A stretch of DNA of 42,518 nt from Oscillospiraceae bacterium (GCA_009777725.1 WRLG01000026.1:1-42518), one strand, 5' to 3'; positions 1 through 7,329 are shown, counted from the first letter of the stretch. The notes: a model not told the origin generated them from the sequence alone. Program-made: numbers and translations.

Positions 1-131
1 CTAAAATTTTGTTAATTTTTTAGGTTGTGTTGGGTTTGGGCGGACTTGAAGCTGAATTTCGATATGTACGATTTTTAGTTTTCTTGGCTCATGGTTTTGT
101 TCGCCTTTCTTTCTGTTCTGCTCTTTATATT

Positions 132-160
132 ATTATACCATATTAGAGTGAAGATTGCAA
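132..160 (-). promoter_or_regulatory. Leftward promoter pointing out of the window
   Basis: On the minus strand a TTGCAA -35 box (155-160) and a perfect TATAAT -10 box (132-137) are separated by 17 bases. Transcription would run left out of the window; the only ORF before the edge is a five-codon one (MSQEN). The rest of bases 1-249 shows no gene. The promoter may serve a further gene of the mobile element. Confidence 0.5.
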
Positions 161-249
161 GGGTAATTTACATAAAATTTCATCTTTGCATAATGGCGGT
201 CATTTTTATCATAGCCTTTCATTTATCCCCTGCCAACAACCCTCTTACC

Positions 250-846
250 CTACCCCAACACCTCACACGAACACCCGCCCGCACCAAACCAAACCTCCCC
301 ACACCTCCCACAAAACCGAATCGGCTTCTCCTCATCAGTCATCATAAACGAAAGCATCATCTTAACCGCAAGCAAAAGCGAATGAAAATCCCAGACGATT
401 ACGGGCTTCACATCAAGCACAATTCTATAAGTCGGAGCGGTACACTCAAAAGCAGAAATTCCCTTCTGAATTAGGCGGCGGTCTTGCTTGTCCTCCTCGC
501 TGTCGGTGTAGTCGTTGTAGTAGAGATAACTCGACAAAAGCGTAAACGCCCACTGTTTAAATTGCTCCAAAAGCCAGTCATAACGCTCCGAATAATCCCG
601 CAAAAACGACATATTTACGGCTTCGGGGTTGTAACCCAAAGTCATCATCAACGCAATCATCTCACGGTCGTCGGTGACATTCCAACGCATGGTGTGATTA
701 TCCTTGTAAAAATCAGGCTTTTTGAACGGGAAAAACAGATTTATATAGTCCGCAGTCGGCATTGTTTCAGCTTTCATAAACGGATTTAACGGCAGATAAA
801 CCGCCTCATAATCCATGAATTTCGGCGTGGTCGGCAGGGCTGTCAT
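250..846 (-). CDS. Hypothetical protein with C-terminal Cys-rich knuckle
   Basis: 198-residue protein of unknown function. Its C-terminus has a zinc-ribbon-like arrangement, CGRCGEVW followed by CSC about nine residues later, which could bind one metal ion. The body is rich in aromatic residues and has no signal peptide or clear membrane segment. The gene overlaps the 3' end of the upstream sigma-like gene by 41 bases, so the two are translationally coupled and likely act together. The ATG start lies inside the preceding reading frame. I do not recognise a family; an accessory or regulatory role in the mobile element is inferred only from position. Confidence 0.6.
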   Translation of the reverse strand: MTALPTTPKFMDYEAVYLPLNPFMKAETMPTADYINLFFPFKKPDFYKDNHTMRWNVTDDREMIALMMTLGYNPEAVNMSFLRDYSERYDWLLEQFKQWAFTLLSSYLYYNDYTDSEEDKQDRRLIQKGISAFECTAPTYRIVLDVKPVIVWDFHSLLLAVKMMLSFMMTDEEKPIRFCGRCGEVWFGAGGCSCEVLG

Positions 847-1351
847 AAAGCAAGCGAATATTTCTGTCCGTCTGCCCTCGGATTTCTGCTATTTTCCGAT
901 TAGAATACCGCTTGACGACACGATAATAGAATATTTCTTTGTGATTGTCACTAAGCTCATGCAACACTTTTGCCACTTTCACATTTGACGTTAATTCGCC
1001 CAACTCAAACGGAAAATCATAGATAAAATCAAGGAAATTCCCGCTTTGCAACTGCCGCCACCAATCATGATTCCATGCGGCGGGAATCACGGTTTCACTC
1101 GTGCTATGGTCGAGATACGAGGCTTCTTCATACTCATTTTCAACGTCAATCTGATATTTCCGATATTTAGAATTAGGTGCAGAACAAGCGATTTCATGCC
1201 GCTTTCTTCGCCGTACCGCCAACTTCTCCAATTTGTCATATTCCCCACCCAACTTCTCAAAATCAGCCGCAGAACGGCAGGATTTTTCAAGCAAAGCAAG
1301 AGCCTCCGCCCGAAACTGTCTTTTAGTCTTCTTTGAAATCAAACACCTCAC
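806..1351 (-). CDS. Sigma-70 region 4-like DNA-binding protein
   Basis: 181 residues. The last third (about residues 125-170) reads as a sigma-70 region 4 helix-turn-helix: LHELSDNHKEIFYYRVV then RYSNRKIAEIRGQTDRNIR, the classic pattern of a recognition helix preceded by a 'do not stop until ends meet' helix. The N-terminal half is basic and probably helical, without a clear region 2, so this may be a small element-encoded sigma-like regulator or a transcriptional activator rather than a full sigma factor. The start is a GTG that overlaps the TGA of a tiny upstream frame. A promoter at 1559-1587 lies upstream. It is followed by an overlapping Cys-rich gene. Confidence 0.6.
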   Translation of the reverse strand: MRCLISKKTKRQFRAEALALLEKSCRSAADFEKLGGEYDKLEKLAVRRRKRHEIACSAPNSKYRKYQIDVENEYEEASYLDHSTSETVIPAAWNHDWWRQLQSGNFLDFIYDFPFELGELTSNVKVAKVLHELSDNHKEIFYYRVVKRYSNRKIAEIRGQTDRNIRLLYDSPADHAEIHGL

Positions 1352-1425
1352 CGCCTGTTTTGCTTTCTGATTTTCAGAATTTGTTTGTGCAATATTTCTA
1401 ATATGTTTCTATCTAAGGCACTCAT
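1348..1425 (-). CDS. Possible 25-residue leader ORF
   Basis: A short frame starting at ATG 1425 ends with TGA overlapping the GTG start of the sigma-like gene, the usual sign of translational coupling. It encodes a basic helical peptide (MSALDRNILEILHK then a Lys/Arg-rich tail). No good ribosome binding site precedes the ATG. The frame stays open further upstream, but that part contains the promoter, so only the downstream portion can be translated. May be no real gene. Confidence 0.25.
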   Translation of the reverse strand: MSALDRNILEILHKQILKIRKQNRR

Positions 1426-1558
1426 TTTTGTGCAATACGCAGAACTTAAAAAACTTTTCAAAAAACCTTCCGAAATGACCCCTTGAACTGACCTGTATAA
1501 TAGGGGACGTTGTAAATCGGCGGGCAATATTTTAGCCGCAACATATATCCCTATTATA

Positions 1559-1587
1559 ATTATATGACTTTTTTCGCAATAAGTCAA
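1559..1587 (-). promoter_or_regulatory. Promoter for the leftward sigma-like operon
   Basis: Minus-strand TTGACT (1582-1587) and TATAAT (1559-1564) are separated by exactly 17 bases. It would drive the operon ending at 250 and leaves an untranslated leader of about 200 bases before the sigma-like gene. Confidence 0.7.
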
Positions 1588-1597
1588 GTGAAAGTTT

Positions 1598-1637
1598 AAG
1601 GACTAACCGCTATTATGGGTTAGCCCTTATTTTTTTG
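1598..1637 (+). terminator. Hairpin with T tract upstream of the excisionase gene
   Basis: Stem CTAACC (1603-1608) with GGTTAG (1618-1623), extended by AAGG/CCTT across one mismatch, followed by seven T from 1630. In plus orientation it has the form of an intrinsic terminator or attenuator. It stands about 90 bases before the excisionase start and could stop readthrough into, or attenuate, the replication genes. Confidence 0.5.
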
Positions 1638-1722
1638 TTTCAAAGGAGTGGTGGCGTATGAGATGATATTAGGCTTTGTGCATTACAGTCAAGAAAAAAA
1701 CGATAATTCAAGGAGGAAGTTT

Positions 1723-2058
1723 ATGAATCTTAATCAAAAACAAGCATTAATCGCAGAAATCGTGACATTATTACAGGCAAAATTAGAGGTTGACATTAAA
1801 GCGGAAGCCGCTGAAAGGGCAATACAAACCGCTGTTATTCCTGCAAAACTCGACAATTCCGCTGTAGAAATGCTCACCATTAAAGAGTGTTGCGGAGTAA
1901 TCAAGGGCTTATCTGAACATTCGTTGCGGCAGTTGGTGGCACAGAAAAAAATTCCGTTTATCAGAACAGGGCAGGGGAAACGTGGTAAAATTCTGATTAA
2001 TAGAAATGTGTTGATGAGGTATTTTAACAATTTATCGGCAGAGGGGAGGGCGGTTTAA
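1723..2058 (+). CDS. Excisionase-like HTH DNA-binding protein
   Basis: 111 residues. I chose ATG 1723 because AGGAGG at 1711-1716 sits seven bases before it; the frame is open further upstream without a comparable site. The C-terminal 65 residues fit an excisionase/MerR-type winged helix: MLTIKECCGVIKGLSEHSLRQLV, then KIPFIRTGQGKRGKILIN, a pattern typical of helix-turn-helix proteins that bend attachment-site DNA or control element genes. The N-terminal 40 residues look like a short helix. The stop overlaps the start of the primase/helicase gene (TAATG). In an intact element it would direct excision or regulate replication; with the integrase broken, the excision role is probably lost. Confidence 0.7.
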   Translation: MNLNQKQALIAEIVTLLQAKLEVDIKAEAAERAIQTAVIPAKLDNSAVEMLTIKECCGVIKGLSEHSLRQLVAQKKIPFIRTGQGKRGKILINRNVLMRYFNNLSAEGRAV

Positions 2059-3470
2059 TGTTTCAAAAAGAGGTAATTGACGTGGAGTTTACCGAGGTTG
2101 AGCAAACTCAGATTGCTGTAATCGAAAGTCCTAAATCAGAGGTTCACGATGAAATGTCGGAGGAAGAATTTAAGGAGTCTCTGGGCTTACCAAAGTGGCT
2201 TGAAGTGGACGAAAAGGGCAAAATCACAATCAACGAGGTGGCGTTTTGCAAGGAGTTTTGCAGGGGGCGAACGCTGAAATGTATCGGCGGGATTTTTTAC
2301 GATATGGGCGGTGAAATCGGTGATGAAATCATAGCACATGAAATTAGCAATATCCTCACAAAGCACGTATTTACAGGGGTTGCGAGCAAAGTCAAATGTC
2401 TTATGGGTGCGTTGAAATTGCAATGTTATTCAGAGTTGCCCGAAGTTAAAGAGCATGAAATTCATGTTGCAAACGGTGTTCTCAAAACTGGCAGCGGCTT
2501 TGTTTCGGAGCGGCAATTTTGCGTGAACAGACTGAATGTACAGTATGATTCGGCGGCTCAATCGCCTGTCAAATTTCTAAATTTTCTATCAGATTTGCTT
2601 GAACCTGACGATACAATTACCCTGCAAGAATATCTCGGTTATCTGCTGATTCCGTCCACGAAAGGGCAGGCGATGATGTCGATAATCGGCGAGGGCGGGG
2701 AGGGAAAAAGCGTATTGGGTACTATTCTGAAAGACATTTTTAGCGGAAATATGTGCGTGGGAAATTTCCGAAGAATAGAAACTGACAGATTTTTTAGGGC
2801 AAATCTCAAAGGCAAATTGCTTTTCCTTGACGATGATTTGCAACTCGAAGCCCTGCCGACAACGGGATATATCAAGTCGCTAATCACCGTTCAAATCCCG
2901 ACGGATATTGAGTTTAAGGGCAAGCAGTCGTATTCCGAAAAGCTATATGCCCGATTTTTGTGTTTCGGGAACGGTTCAATCAAGAGCTTGCACGACAAAT
3001 CGGCGGGGTTTAGTCGGCGGATGATTATTCTGTCCACAAAGCAGATTTCTGAAAATTGGAAAACTAATCCTAATCTTGCACAGGAGATTATCGCCGAAAA
3101 GGACGGAGTTTTCGCTTGGATGTTCGCGGGATTGCGGCGGCTGATTGCGAATAATTATCAGTTCAGTCTGTCCGAAAAATCCAAACACAATGCCGTCGAA
3201 ATGATGAGTGACAATTGTAATATTATTGAGTTTCTTGGCGATAAGAACGCCGTTATTCTCTCGAATAATACTGAAATTTCCTCGACTAATCTCTACGGCA
3301 GCTATTCAAAATGGTGTTCCGACAATGCAATGACGGCTGTCAAAAGAGAGGCTTTTGTATCGTGGCTTAAATCCAATCAACGGAAATATTCAATCTCTTA
3401 CGATTATAATATTGTTTCCGAAAATGGGAAGCGTGTGCGGGGGTTCAAAGGCATATCGGCAACCGCATAA
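2058..3470 (+). CDS. Phage/plasmid primase-type SF3 helicase
   Basis: 470 residues. The C-terminal two thirds carry a superfamily 3 helicase ATPase: Walker A GEGGEGKS (about residue 213), Walker B-like KLLFLDDD (about 255), then a sensor-like stretch ARFLCFGNG. This matches the D5/P4-type helicase part of phage and plasmid primases that open the origin and unwind DNA for element replication. The N-terminal ~150 residues are not a recognisable full primase domain, so it may act as helicase only. Start ATG overlaps the stop of the excisionase gene, with GAGGGGAGG just upstream. It sits next to origin-like repeats at 3488-3628, consistent with an initiator-helicase for autonomous replication of the excised circle. 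Confidence 0.8.
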   Translation: MFQKEVIDVEFTEVEQTQIAVIESPKSEVHDEMSEEEFKESLGLPKWLEVDEKGKITINEVAFCKEFCRGRTLKCIGGIFYDMGGEIGDEIIAHEISNILTKHVFTGVASKVKCLMGALKLQCYSELPEVKEHEIHVANGVLKTGSGFVSERQFCVNRLNVQYDSAAQSPVKFLNFLSDLLEPDDTITLQEYLGYLLIPSTKGQAMMSIIGEGGEGKSVLGTILKDIFSGNMCVGNFRRIETDRFFRANLKGKLLFLDDDLQLEALPTTGYIKSLITVQIPTDIEFKGKQSYSEKLYARFLCFGNGSIKSLHDKSAGFSRRMIILSTKQISENWKTNPNLAQEIIAEKDGVFAWMFAGLRRLIANNYQFSLSEKSKHNAVEMMSDNCNIIEFLGDKNAVILSNNTEISSTNLYGSYSKWCSDNAMTAVKREAFVSWLKSNQRKYSISYDYNIVSENGKRVRGFKGISATA

Positions 3471-3487
3471 AAAGGAATCGCAAAAGC

Positions 3488-3628
3488 GGCGTGTAGGCGT
3501 GTAAATCCTGTTTTTACGAGGGTTTACAGGGCGTGTATTGCTCGTGTTTTAAGCGTGTAACACGCAAACAGCACGGCTTCAACACGTGCATAAACCTTGT
3601 ATTTAGGCGATTTACACGCCAACACGCC
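3488..3628. repeat. Origin-like cluster of GCGTGTA repeats
   Basis: Within 141 bases directly after the helicase gene the motif GCGTGT(A) occurs repeatedly in both directions. A 20-base arm at 3488-3507 is matched by its inverted copy at 3609-3628 with one mismatch; each arm itself holds two tandem GGCGTGT units. Between them are GCGTGTA at 3531 and a palindrome GCGTGTAACACGC at 3553-3565. The layout resembles iterons of a replication origin. Role inferred from repeats and from the neighbouring helicase. Confidence 0.55.
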
Positions 3629-3680
3629 TAAAATTGCAGTTCACAAAAAATATAAACCAAATTGAAAGGAATTTTTAATT

Positions 3681-3728
3681 ATGAAAACTTTGAATACCAT
3701 AAAAATCATCGGAATTGACCACGGTTAA
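3681..3728 (+). pseudogene. N-terminal remnant of a ParM-like partition gene
   Basis: After a good ribosome binding site (GAAAGGA at 3664-3670) an ATG opens a 15-codon frame whose end, IKIIGIDHG, matches the phosphate-1 start typical of ParM/StbA actin-like ATPases of clostridial elements, which continues with a Gly/Asn-rich segment. Here TAA follows immediately and no further homology is visible downstream, so the rest of the gene has been deleted. Identification rests on nine residues and context. Confidence 0.45.
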
Positions 3729-3794
3729 TCAAGTTGAACAGGAAAGTGCCATGGATTTAATTAACTATGAATTCCTCAGCGGTTGACATTAACT

Positions 3795-3940
3795 TTAATA
3801 TCACTTCTGAAAATTTGATATTAATTTCAGAGTTTTTTAATATCAAAAAAATACCATCATTCACCGCCTAAAAATAATTGATATTAACTTTCGCTAAAAT
3901 TGATATTACTTTTTCAGAATTAATATCAAAGTTAATATCA
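3795..3940. repeat. Phased array of TTGATATTAA boxes (centromere- or iteron-like)
   Basis: Seven copies of a 10-base box TTGATATTAA, or its reverse TTAATATCAA, begin at 3795, 3815, 3837, 3878, 3900, 3920 and 3932. Four are perfect and three match 9 of 10. Most start-to-start distances are 20-22 bases or twice that, placing the boxes on one face of the helix. Such phasing is typical of partition (parC) sites or cooperative repressor operators. The ParM remnant just upstream favours a partition site. Confidence 0.55.
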
Positions 3941-4003
3941 CAATCTTGCCTCATTTTTCTATCACACTAACTAACTTTTGCGATTAAGGCTAGCTACGCC
4001 TTT

Positions 4004-4165
4004 GTTACTTTCGCGAAAGTAACGCAAAGATACTTTTGACACTCCATTCCGGCAAGCCTTCATTCCATATCAAAAGTATCATTGCGGCAGGTGGCGCTAC
4101 CCCCTACAACCCCCTCAGCTTTTCTCTGCGGACAAAAGCTGATTGTCAAATCCTCACGGATTTGA
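4004..4165. other. Candidate transfer origin (oriT) with inverted repeats
   Basis: Three perfect inverted repeats precede the relaxase gene: a 20-base palindrome GTTACTTTCGCGAAAGTAAC (4004-4023), GATACTTTTGA/TCAAAAGTATC (4029-4039 and 4070-4080), and TCAAATCC/GGATTTGA with a four-base loop (4146-4165). Between them lies a C-rich tandem, ACCCCCTACAACCCCC (about 4099-4114). MobV relaxases nick in such a region just upstream of their own gene. The exact nick site cannot be placed by eye. Confidence 0.55.
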
Positions 4166-4200
4166 GATACGACACATTTATATATAGAAAGGAAGAACTT

Positions 4201-5550
4201 ATGCAAAGAACAATTAGCGGAATGATTGGTGACGGGAGTGCCGCCCACAATCTGCGGTATATTGTCACCGATAACGTCAATCCCAATTTAACTTCCGAGA
4301 ATGTGATTCTTAAAAGCGAGAAAGTCAAGGACGTTTATCACGAACTTTTTGATGAAGCGTTGGAACAGTATAACGCAAAGCAAAATCGCTCTGACAGAAT
4401 TATCAAAGATTACCACAAACATATTCGACACAGCCGACAGGAAAAAGAATTTTACGAGGTCGTTTTTCAGTATGGCAATCGTGGTGATACAGGAGTTGGC
4501 ACTCTCGAGGCACAGACGGCGAAAAAAATCTTGACAAAATTTGCGGAAGGATTTGAAAAACGCAACCCGCATTTGCGAGTATTTTTATCAGTTATTCATA
4601 TGGACGAACCCGAAGGAACTCCCCATGTTCACATCGATTTTGTGCCATTTGCAACTGAAAGCAAGAGGGGATTATCCGTTCGCAATTCTTTAAGCAAGGC
4701 ATTGGAGCAACAAGGATTCAAAGGCGAGGGGAAATTCAACACTTGCTCCAAACTTTGGATTGACAGCGAGAAAATGGTGTTGTCAGAAATTATGCTTTCA
4801 CATGGGATTGAATGGCTTGAGCTTGGCACAACAAAAGAACATTTATCGGTCTACAATTACAAGCGTGAAAAGCGGCGTGAGGAAGTTGAGGAGTTGGATA
4901 AATTTGTTTCTGAAAAACAAAATACGCTGTCGAACCTAAATGAAGCCGTCGCTTTTTCAGAGGGTCACTCAGAATATCTTGATATGCAGATTGAGGAAAA
5001 ATATTCCGAAATTGAAAAGCTGGATAAGAGTGTGGCTGAAATTGAAAATCATAACGCCGTCCTCGAAAACTCAATCAACGATAACAACGCCGCCATTCAT
5101 CAGCAAGCACTAATCTTGCAAAAAGACAAAGCCGAACTTGACAAAATTGCGAAAAAGAAAGTTGACATTGAATCGGTTGAAAATATTGAAGCCAAGAAAA
5201 CTCTCATCGGCAACAAAATTACGATTAATGTTGACGATTATAACAACTTGCAAACTACGGCTCAGAAATATATTGCCCTTGATAAATCAAAAAAGAAACT
5301 TAAAGCGGAAATTTCTGATTTAAAAACCGAGGTTCAGAATTTAGCCGCCGCTAATGCAAGGTTGAAGAAAGAAGTTCAAGGTGAGATTCATTTGAAACTC
5401 GAACTCGGCAAGGTTAAGAATGAATTATCCGCTCTGAAAAATACCATTGCGAAAGTCTATGACTTCATTGAACAACTTAATCTACGGGAACGCTTGGAAT
5501 TGTTTTTGAATCCGCCGAAATTGCAGAGGAAGAAAACGCATAGTCGGTGA
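4201..5550 (+). CDS. mobV: MobV-family relaxase (plasmid recombination enzyme, Mob/Pre)
   Basis: 449 residues from ATG 4201, preceded by AAAGGAAGAA; the frame is open further upstream but that part is the oriT-like region. Motif I HNLR is near residue 18 and motif III HMDEPEGTPHVH near residue 140, the histidine cluster that holds the metal for nicking. The enzyme nicks oriT, stays bound to the 5' end and pilots the strand into a recipient using another element's mating machinery. The C-terminal half (from about residue 230) is a long coiled coil, rich in Glu, Lys and Leu, as in other MobV proteins. Both key motifs look intact, so mobilization in trans may still be possible even though the integrase is broken. 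Confidence 0.9.
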   Translation: MQRTISGMIGDGSAAHNLRYIVTDNVNPNLTSENVILKSEKVKDVYHELFDEALEQYNAKQNRSDRIIKDYHKHIRHSRQEKEFYEVVFQYGNRGDTGVGTLEAQTAKKILTKFAEGFEKRNPHLRVFLSVIHMDEPEGTPHVHIDFVPFATESKRGLSVRNSLSKALEQQGFKGEGKFNTCSKLWIDSEKMVLSEIMLSHGIEWLELGTTKEHLSVYNYKREKRREEVEELDKFVSEKQNTLSNLNEAVAFSEGHSEYLDMQIEEKYSEIEKLDKSVAEIENHNAVLENSINDNNAAIHQQALILQKDKAELDKIAKKKVDIESVENIEAKKTLIGNKITINVDDYNNLQTTAQKYIALDKSKKKLKAEISDLKTEVQNLAAANARLKKEVQGEIHLKLELGKVKNELSALKNTIAKVYDFIEQLNLRERLELFLNPPKLQRKKTHSR

Positions 5551-5571
5551 TTTTCGGCGAAAGTTGGGTGA

Positions 5572-5668
5572 CATATTCCTGTATACTATATAATTACAGC
5601 AAAGTTTGGTGAAAATGTCAATTGCTATTCACGCTCTACTGTGGTAAAATGTATATAACAGGAATATG
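5572..5668. repeat. 11-base inverted repeat upstream of the integrase
   Basis: CATATTCCTGT at 5572-5582 and its perfect reverse complement ACAGGAATATG at 5658-5668 flank the integrase promoter region. This arrangement suggests arm-type binding sites for the integrase or an operator. No function shown by sequence alone. Confidence 0.4.
5622..5650 (+). promoter_or_regulatory. Probable integrase promoter
   Basis: TTGCTA (5622-5627) and TAAAAT (5645-5650) with a 17-base spacer lie 57 bases before the integrase start codon and between the two arms of the 11-base inverted repeat. Confidence 0.45.
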
Positions 5669-5706
5669 CCATAAAAATTTGAAATATCTGAAAGGGGATA
5701 TTATTT

Positions 5707-6592
5707 ATGGCGAATATATCAAAGCGGGGTAACAGCTACCGCATAAAAGTAAGCTGTGGTTACGATATTCATGGCAAGCAGGTGATTCAATCTCGAACTT
5801 GGAAGCCGGACGAGAGTATGACAGAGCGGCAAATCGAGAAGGAGTTGCAACGGCAGGTTGTTTTGTTCGAGGAGGAGTACCTTAAAGGTCAGGTGGTTTC
5901 GACTGTTAAATTTGAGGACTTCGCCGCCGAATGGTTTCGTGATTACGCTGAAAAAAATCTTCGGGCAACAACTCTTCATAGACTAAAAAAGCTGGAGGAA
6001 CGAACCTACGCCGCCGTTGGGCATTATCGGCTCGATAAAATCACAACTCGCCATGTGCAAAAATTTATCAGCGGTTTGTCAGACGAGGGCGTGAATAAGT
6101 CTACAGGCGGCGGACTTTCCCGAAAGACAATCAAACATTATCTGTCGTTCATAAGCACGGTCTTCGACTATGCAATTCGTATGCAAATGGTTTCTAACAA
6201 TCCTTGCAAAAACGTGTTTATCCCTGCCGAGGATACGCAGGAGCGTGAAGTTTACACAATCGAGGAAATTCACAAACTCCTTGCTCTGCTTGAAAACTTG
6301 GGATGGCAGACCGATGAACAGTACGACAGTCGCAACATGGCTAAAGCGTTTTTGCAAGCGAAACGGCATGAGGTACTGCAATCTTCACAGCTTCCGCCAT
6401 TTCAATGCAACGCAGCTTTTAAACGCAGGGGTTGATATTAAAACCATCCAGAGTTGTTTGGGACATTCGACCGCCACCACTACTTTACAAATTTACTGCC
6501 ATGAAGTGCAAGAGGCACAAGTAAGGGCAATGGAAGCCGTTGCGGATTTAATCGACAACGGGCTTGAAAATGAGCGGAACAAGGCTTGCTGA
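5707..6592 (+). pseudogene. int: Tyrosine integrase with internal deletion and frameshift
   Basis: The first frame (5707 to about 6297) encodes the arm-binding domain (MANISKRGNSYRIKVSCGYD) and the SAM-like core-binding domain, and reaches the start of the catalytic domain (EREVYTIEEIHKLLALLENL). From about 6299 homology continues in the +1 frame: WDGRPMNSTTVATWLKRFCK, then LHSFRHFNATQLLNAG with the HxxR box, LGHSTATTT, and the YCHE tyrosine. The segment in between, including the first catalytic arginine box (GxRRGE in relatives), is missing; roughly 90-100 residues are lost compared with the usual length near 390. The first frame runs on out of phase to a stop at 6435. Such a product cannot recombine DNA, so the element should be fixed beside tRNA-Leu. 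Confidence 0.85.
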
Positions 6593-6641
6593 TAAAATAA
6601 TGACCATTCAATGACCAAGACAACTTTTCAGGGCATATAAA

Positions 6642-6679
6642 ATGATAGGAAACAACGTATCTACGCCGTTTCCTATCAT
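6642..6679 (-). terminator. Terminator after tRNA-Leu
   Basis: A perfect 12-base stem (ATGATAGGAAAC, 6642-6653, with its complement at 6668-6679) has a 14-base loop. On the minus strand the stem is followed by TTTTAT, so it ends the leftward tRNA-Leu transcript. It lies between the integrase remnant and the tRNA. Confidence 0.65.
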
Positions 6680-6686
6680 CCGAAGT

Positions 6687-6772
6687 TGGTGCGAGTAATG
6701 GGACTTGAACCCATACGCCTTTCGACACACGCCCCTCAAACGTGCCTGTCTGCCTATTCCAGCACACTCGCA
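6687..6772 (-). tRNA. tRNA-Leu (GAG)
   Basis: An 86-nt tRNA with encoded CCA. The acceptor arms TGCGAGT and ACTCGCA pair perfectly; the anticodon stem CACGT/GCGTG encloses a loop reading TTGAGGG with anticodon GAG; a long variable arm of class II follows, then the T arm GGGTTCAAGTCCC. Its 3' end faces the integrase remnant and is the likely attachment site of the mobile element. It may be cotranscribed with the DUF1292 gene upstream. Confidence 0.95.
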
Positions 6773-6849
6773 TAAACTATATATAGCATCTTTAATTTAT
6801 TTTCCGAACTTTTACATTATAAAATATGATAAAAAAACCCGCCGCAGCA

Positions 6850-7146
6850 TTACTCTTCCTCAAATTCCACATTCAAGCGTTCAATAAACATGTTGCCTAT
6901 TCGGTCGTATTCATCGTCATCATCTATAGAGACTAAAAATTCCTCGTTACCCTCGTATTCGGATTTAAGGACGACTAACTCGCCATCGGATTCCAAATCC
7001 TCCGCAGGGTCGTCATAGCATGGAACTAACGCATAATAAACCGCACCGTCAATCTCCATCTTGTCAATCATCTCAAACTCCTGCTGAACGCCGTCTTCAT
7101 CAACAAGCGAAAAAAGCTCGGGGGAGTTGCCGTTCAATGCAGCCAT
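6850..7146 (-). CDS. DUF1292-type acidic protein
   Basis: 98 residues, strongly acidic, with the layout of the DUF1292 (YrzB-like) family: FSLVDEDGVQQEFEMIDKMEI, then VYYALVPCYDDPAEDLESDGELVVLKSE and an acidic tail. The family is widespread in Bacillota, cytoplasmic, and without a known biochemical role. No helix-turn-helix or membrane segment is present. A consensus promoter lies at 7207-7235, and the leader holds several near-repeats around GGTTGAGTACGTA and GGTTAAGTAGGTA. No strong Shine-Dalgarno precedes the ATG; AGGT is too close and GAAGGG about 11 bases away. tRNA-Leu follows about 78 bases downstream on the same strand. Confidence 0.8.
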   Translation of the reverse strand: MAALNGNSPELFSLVDEDGVQQEFEMIDKMEIDGAVYYALVPCYDDPAEDLESDGELVVLKSEYEGNEEFLVSIDDDDEYDRIGNMFIERLNVEFEEE

Positions 7147-7206
7147 ACCTACTTAACCATCCCTTCAATCATGCACCCATACTTCAATTACGTACTCAAC
7201 CATTCA

Positions 7207-7235
7207 ATTATACTACATAATGCCCGTGTTGTCAA
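7207..7235 (-). promoter_or_regulatory. Promoter of the DUF1292 gene
   Basis: Minus-strand TTGACA (7230-7235) and TATAAT (7207-7212), spacer 17. It is back to back with the non-coding RNA promoter 60 bases away, so the two may influence one another. Confidence 0.75.
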
Positions 7236-7294
7236 TAGTACACTTTTAACAAAAATTTTAAACAAAAAATGTTTGTTATTTTTTAAAAAAACTA

Positions 7295-7323
7295 TTGACA
7301 ATGCCATATAACTGTGCTATACT
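7295..7323 (+). promoter_or_regulatory. Promoter of the large non-coding RNA
   Basis: Perfect TTGACA at 7295-7300 and TATACT at 7318-7323 with a 17-base spacer, preceded by an A/T-rich stretch resembling an UP element (7259-7292). The expected start is near 7330. No gene with a ribosome binding site follows for almost 1 kb. Confidence 0.75.
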
Positions 7324-7329
7324 GTTAAC

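Larger units (their letters stand above)
1..6686. mobile_element. Integrative mobilizable element next to tRNA-Leu (left end not seen)
   Basis: The stretch holds a typical set of mobilizable-element genes: excisionase-like protein, primase/helicase, MobV relaxase and tyrosine integrase, with origin- and oriT-like repeats between them. The integrase lies directly beside the 3' end of tRNA-Leu, the usual attachment site for this integrase class. No conjugation (type IV secretion) genes are visible, so I call it mobilizable rather than conjugative, though the left end may lie outside the window. No convincing copy of the tRNA 3' end is seen at the left. The integrase is broken and a ParM gene is reduced to a stub, so the element looks decayed. 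Right boundary inferred from the tRNA end. Confidence 0.75.

Noticed and set aside
42-50. GGACTTGAA matches the T-arm part of tRNA-Leu and could mark attL
   Set aside because: Only nine bases, not extending into the acceptor end; expected by chance in 6.7 kb.
1426-1587. Upstream part of a 79-codon frame starting at TTG
   Set aside because: The TTG is the first half of a -35 box and the frame crosses the -10 box.
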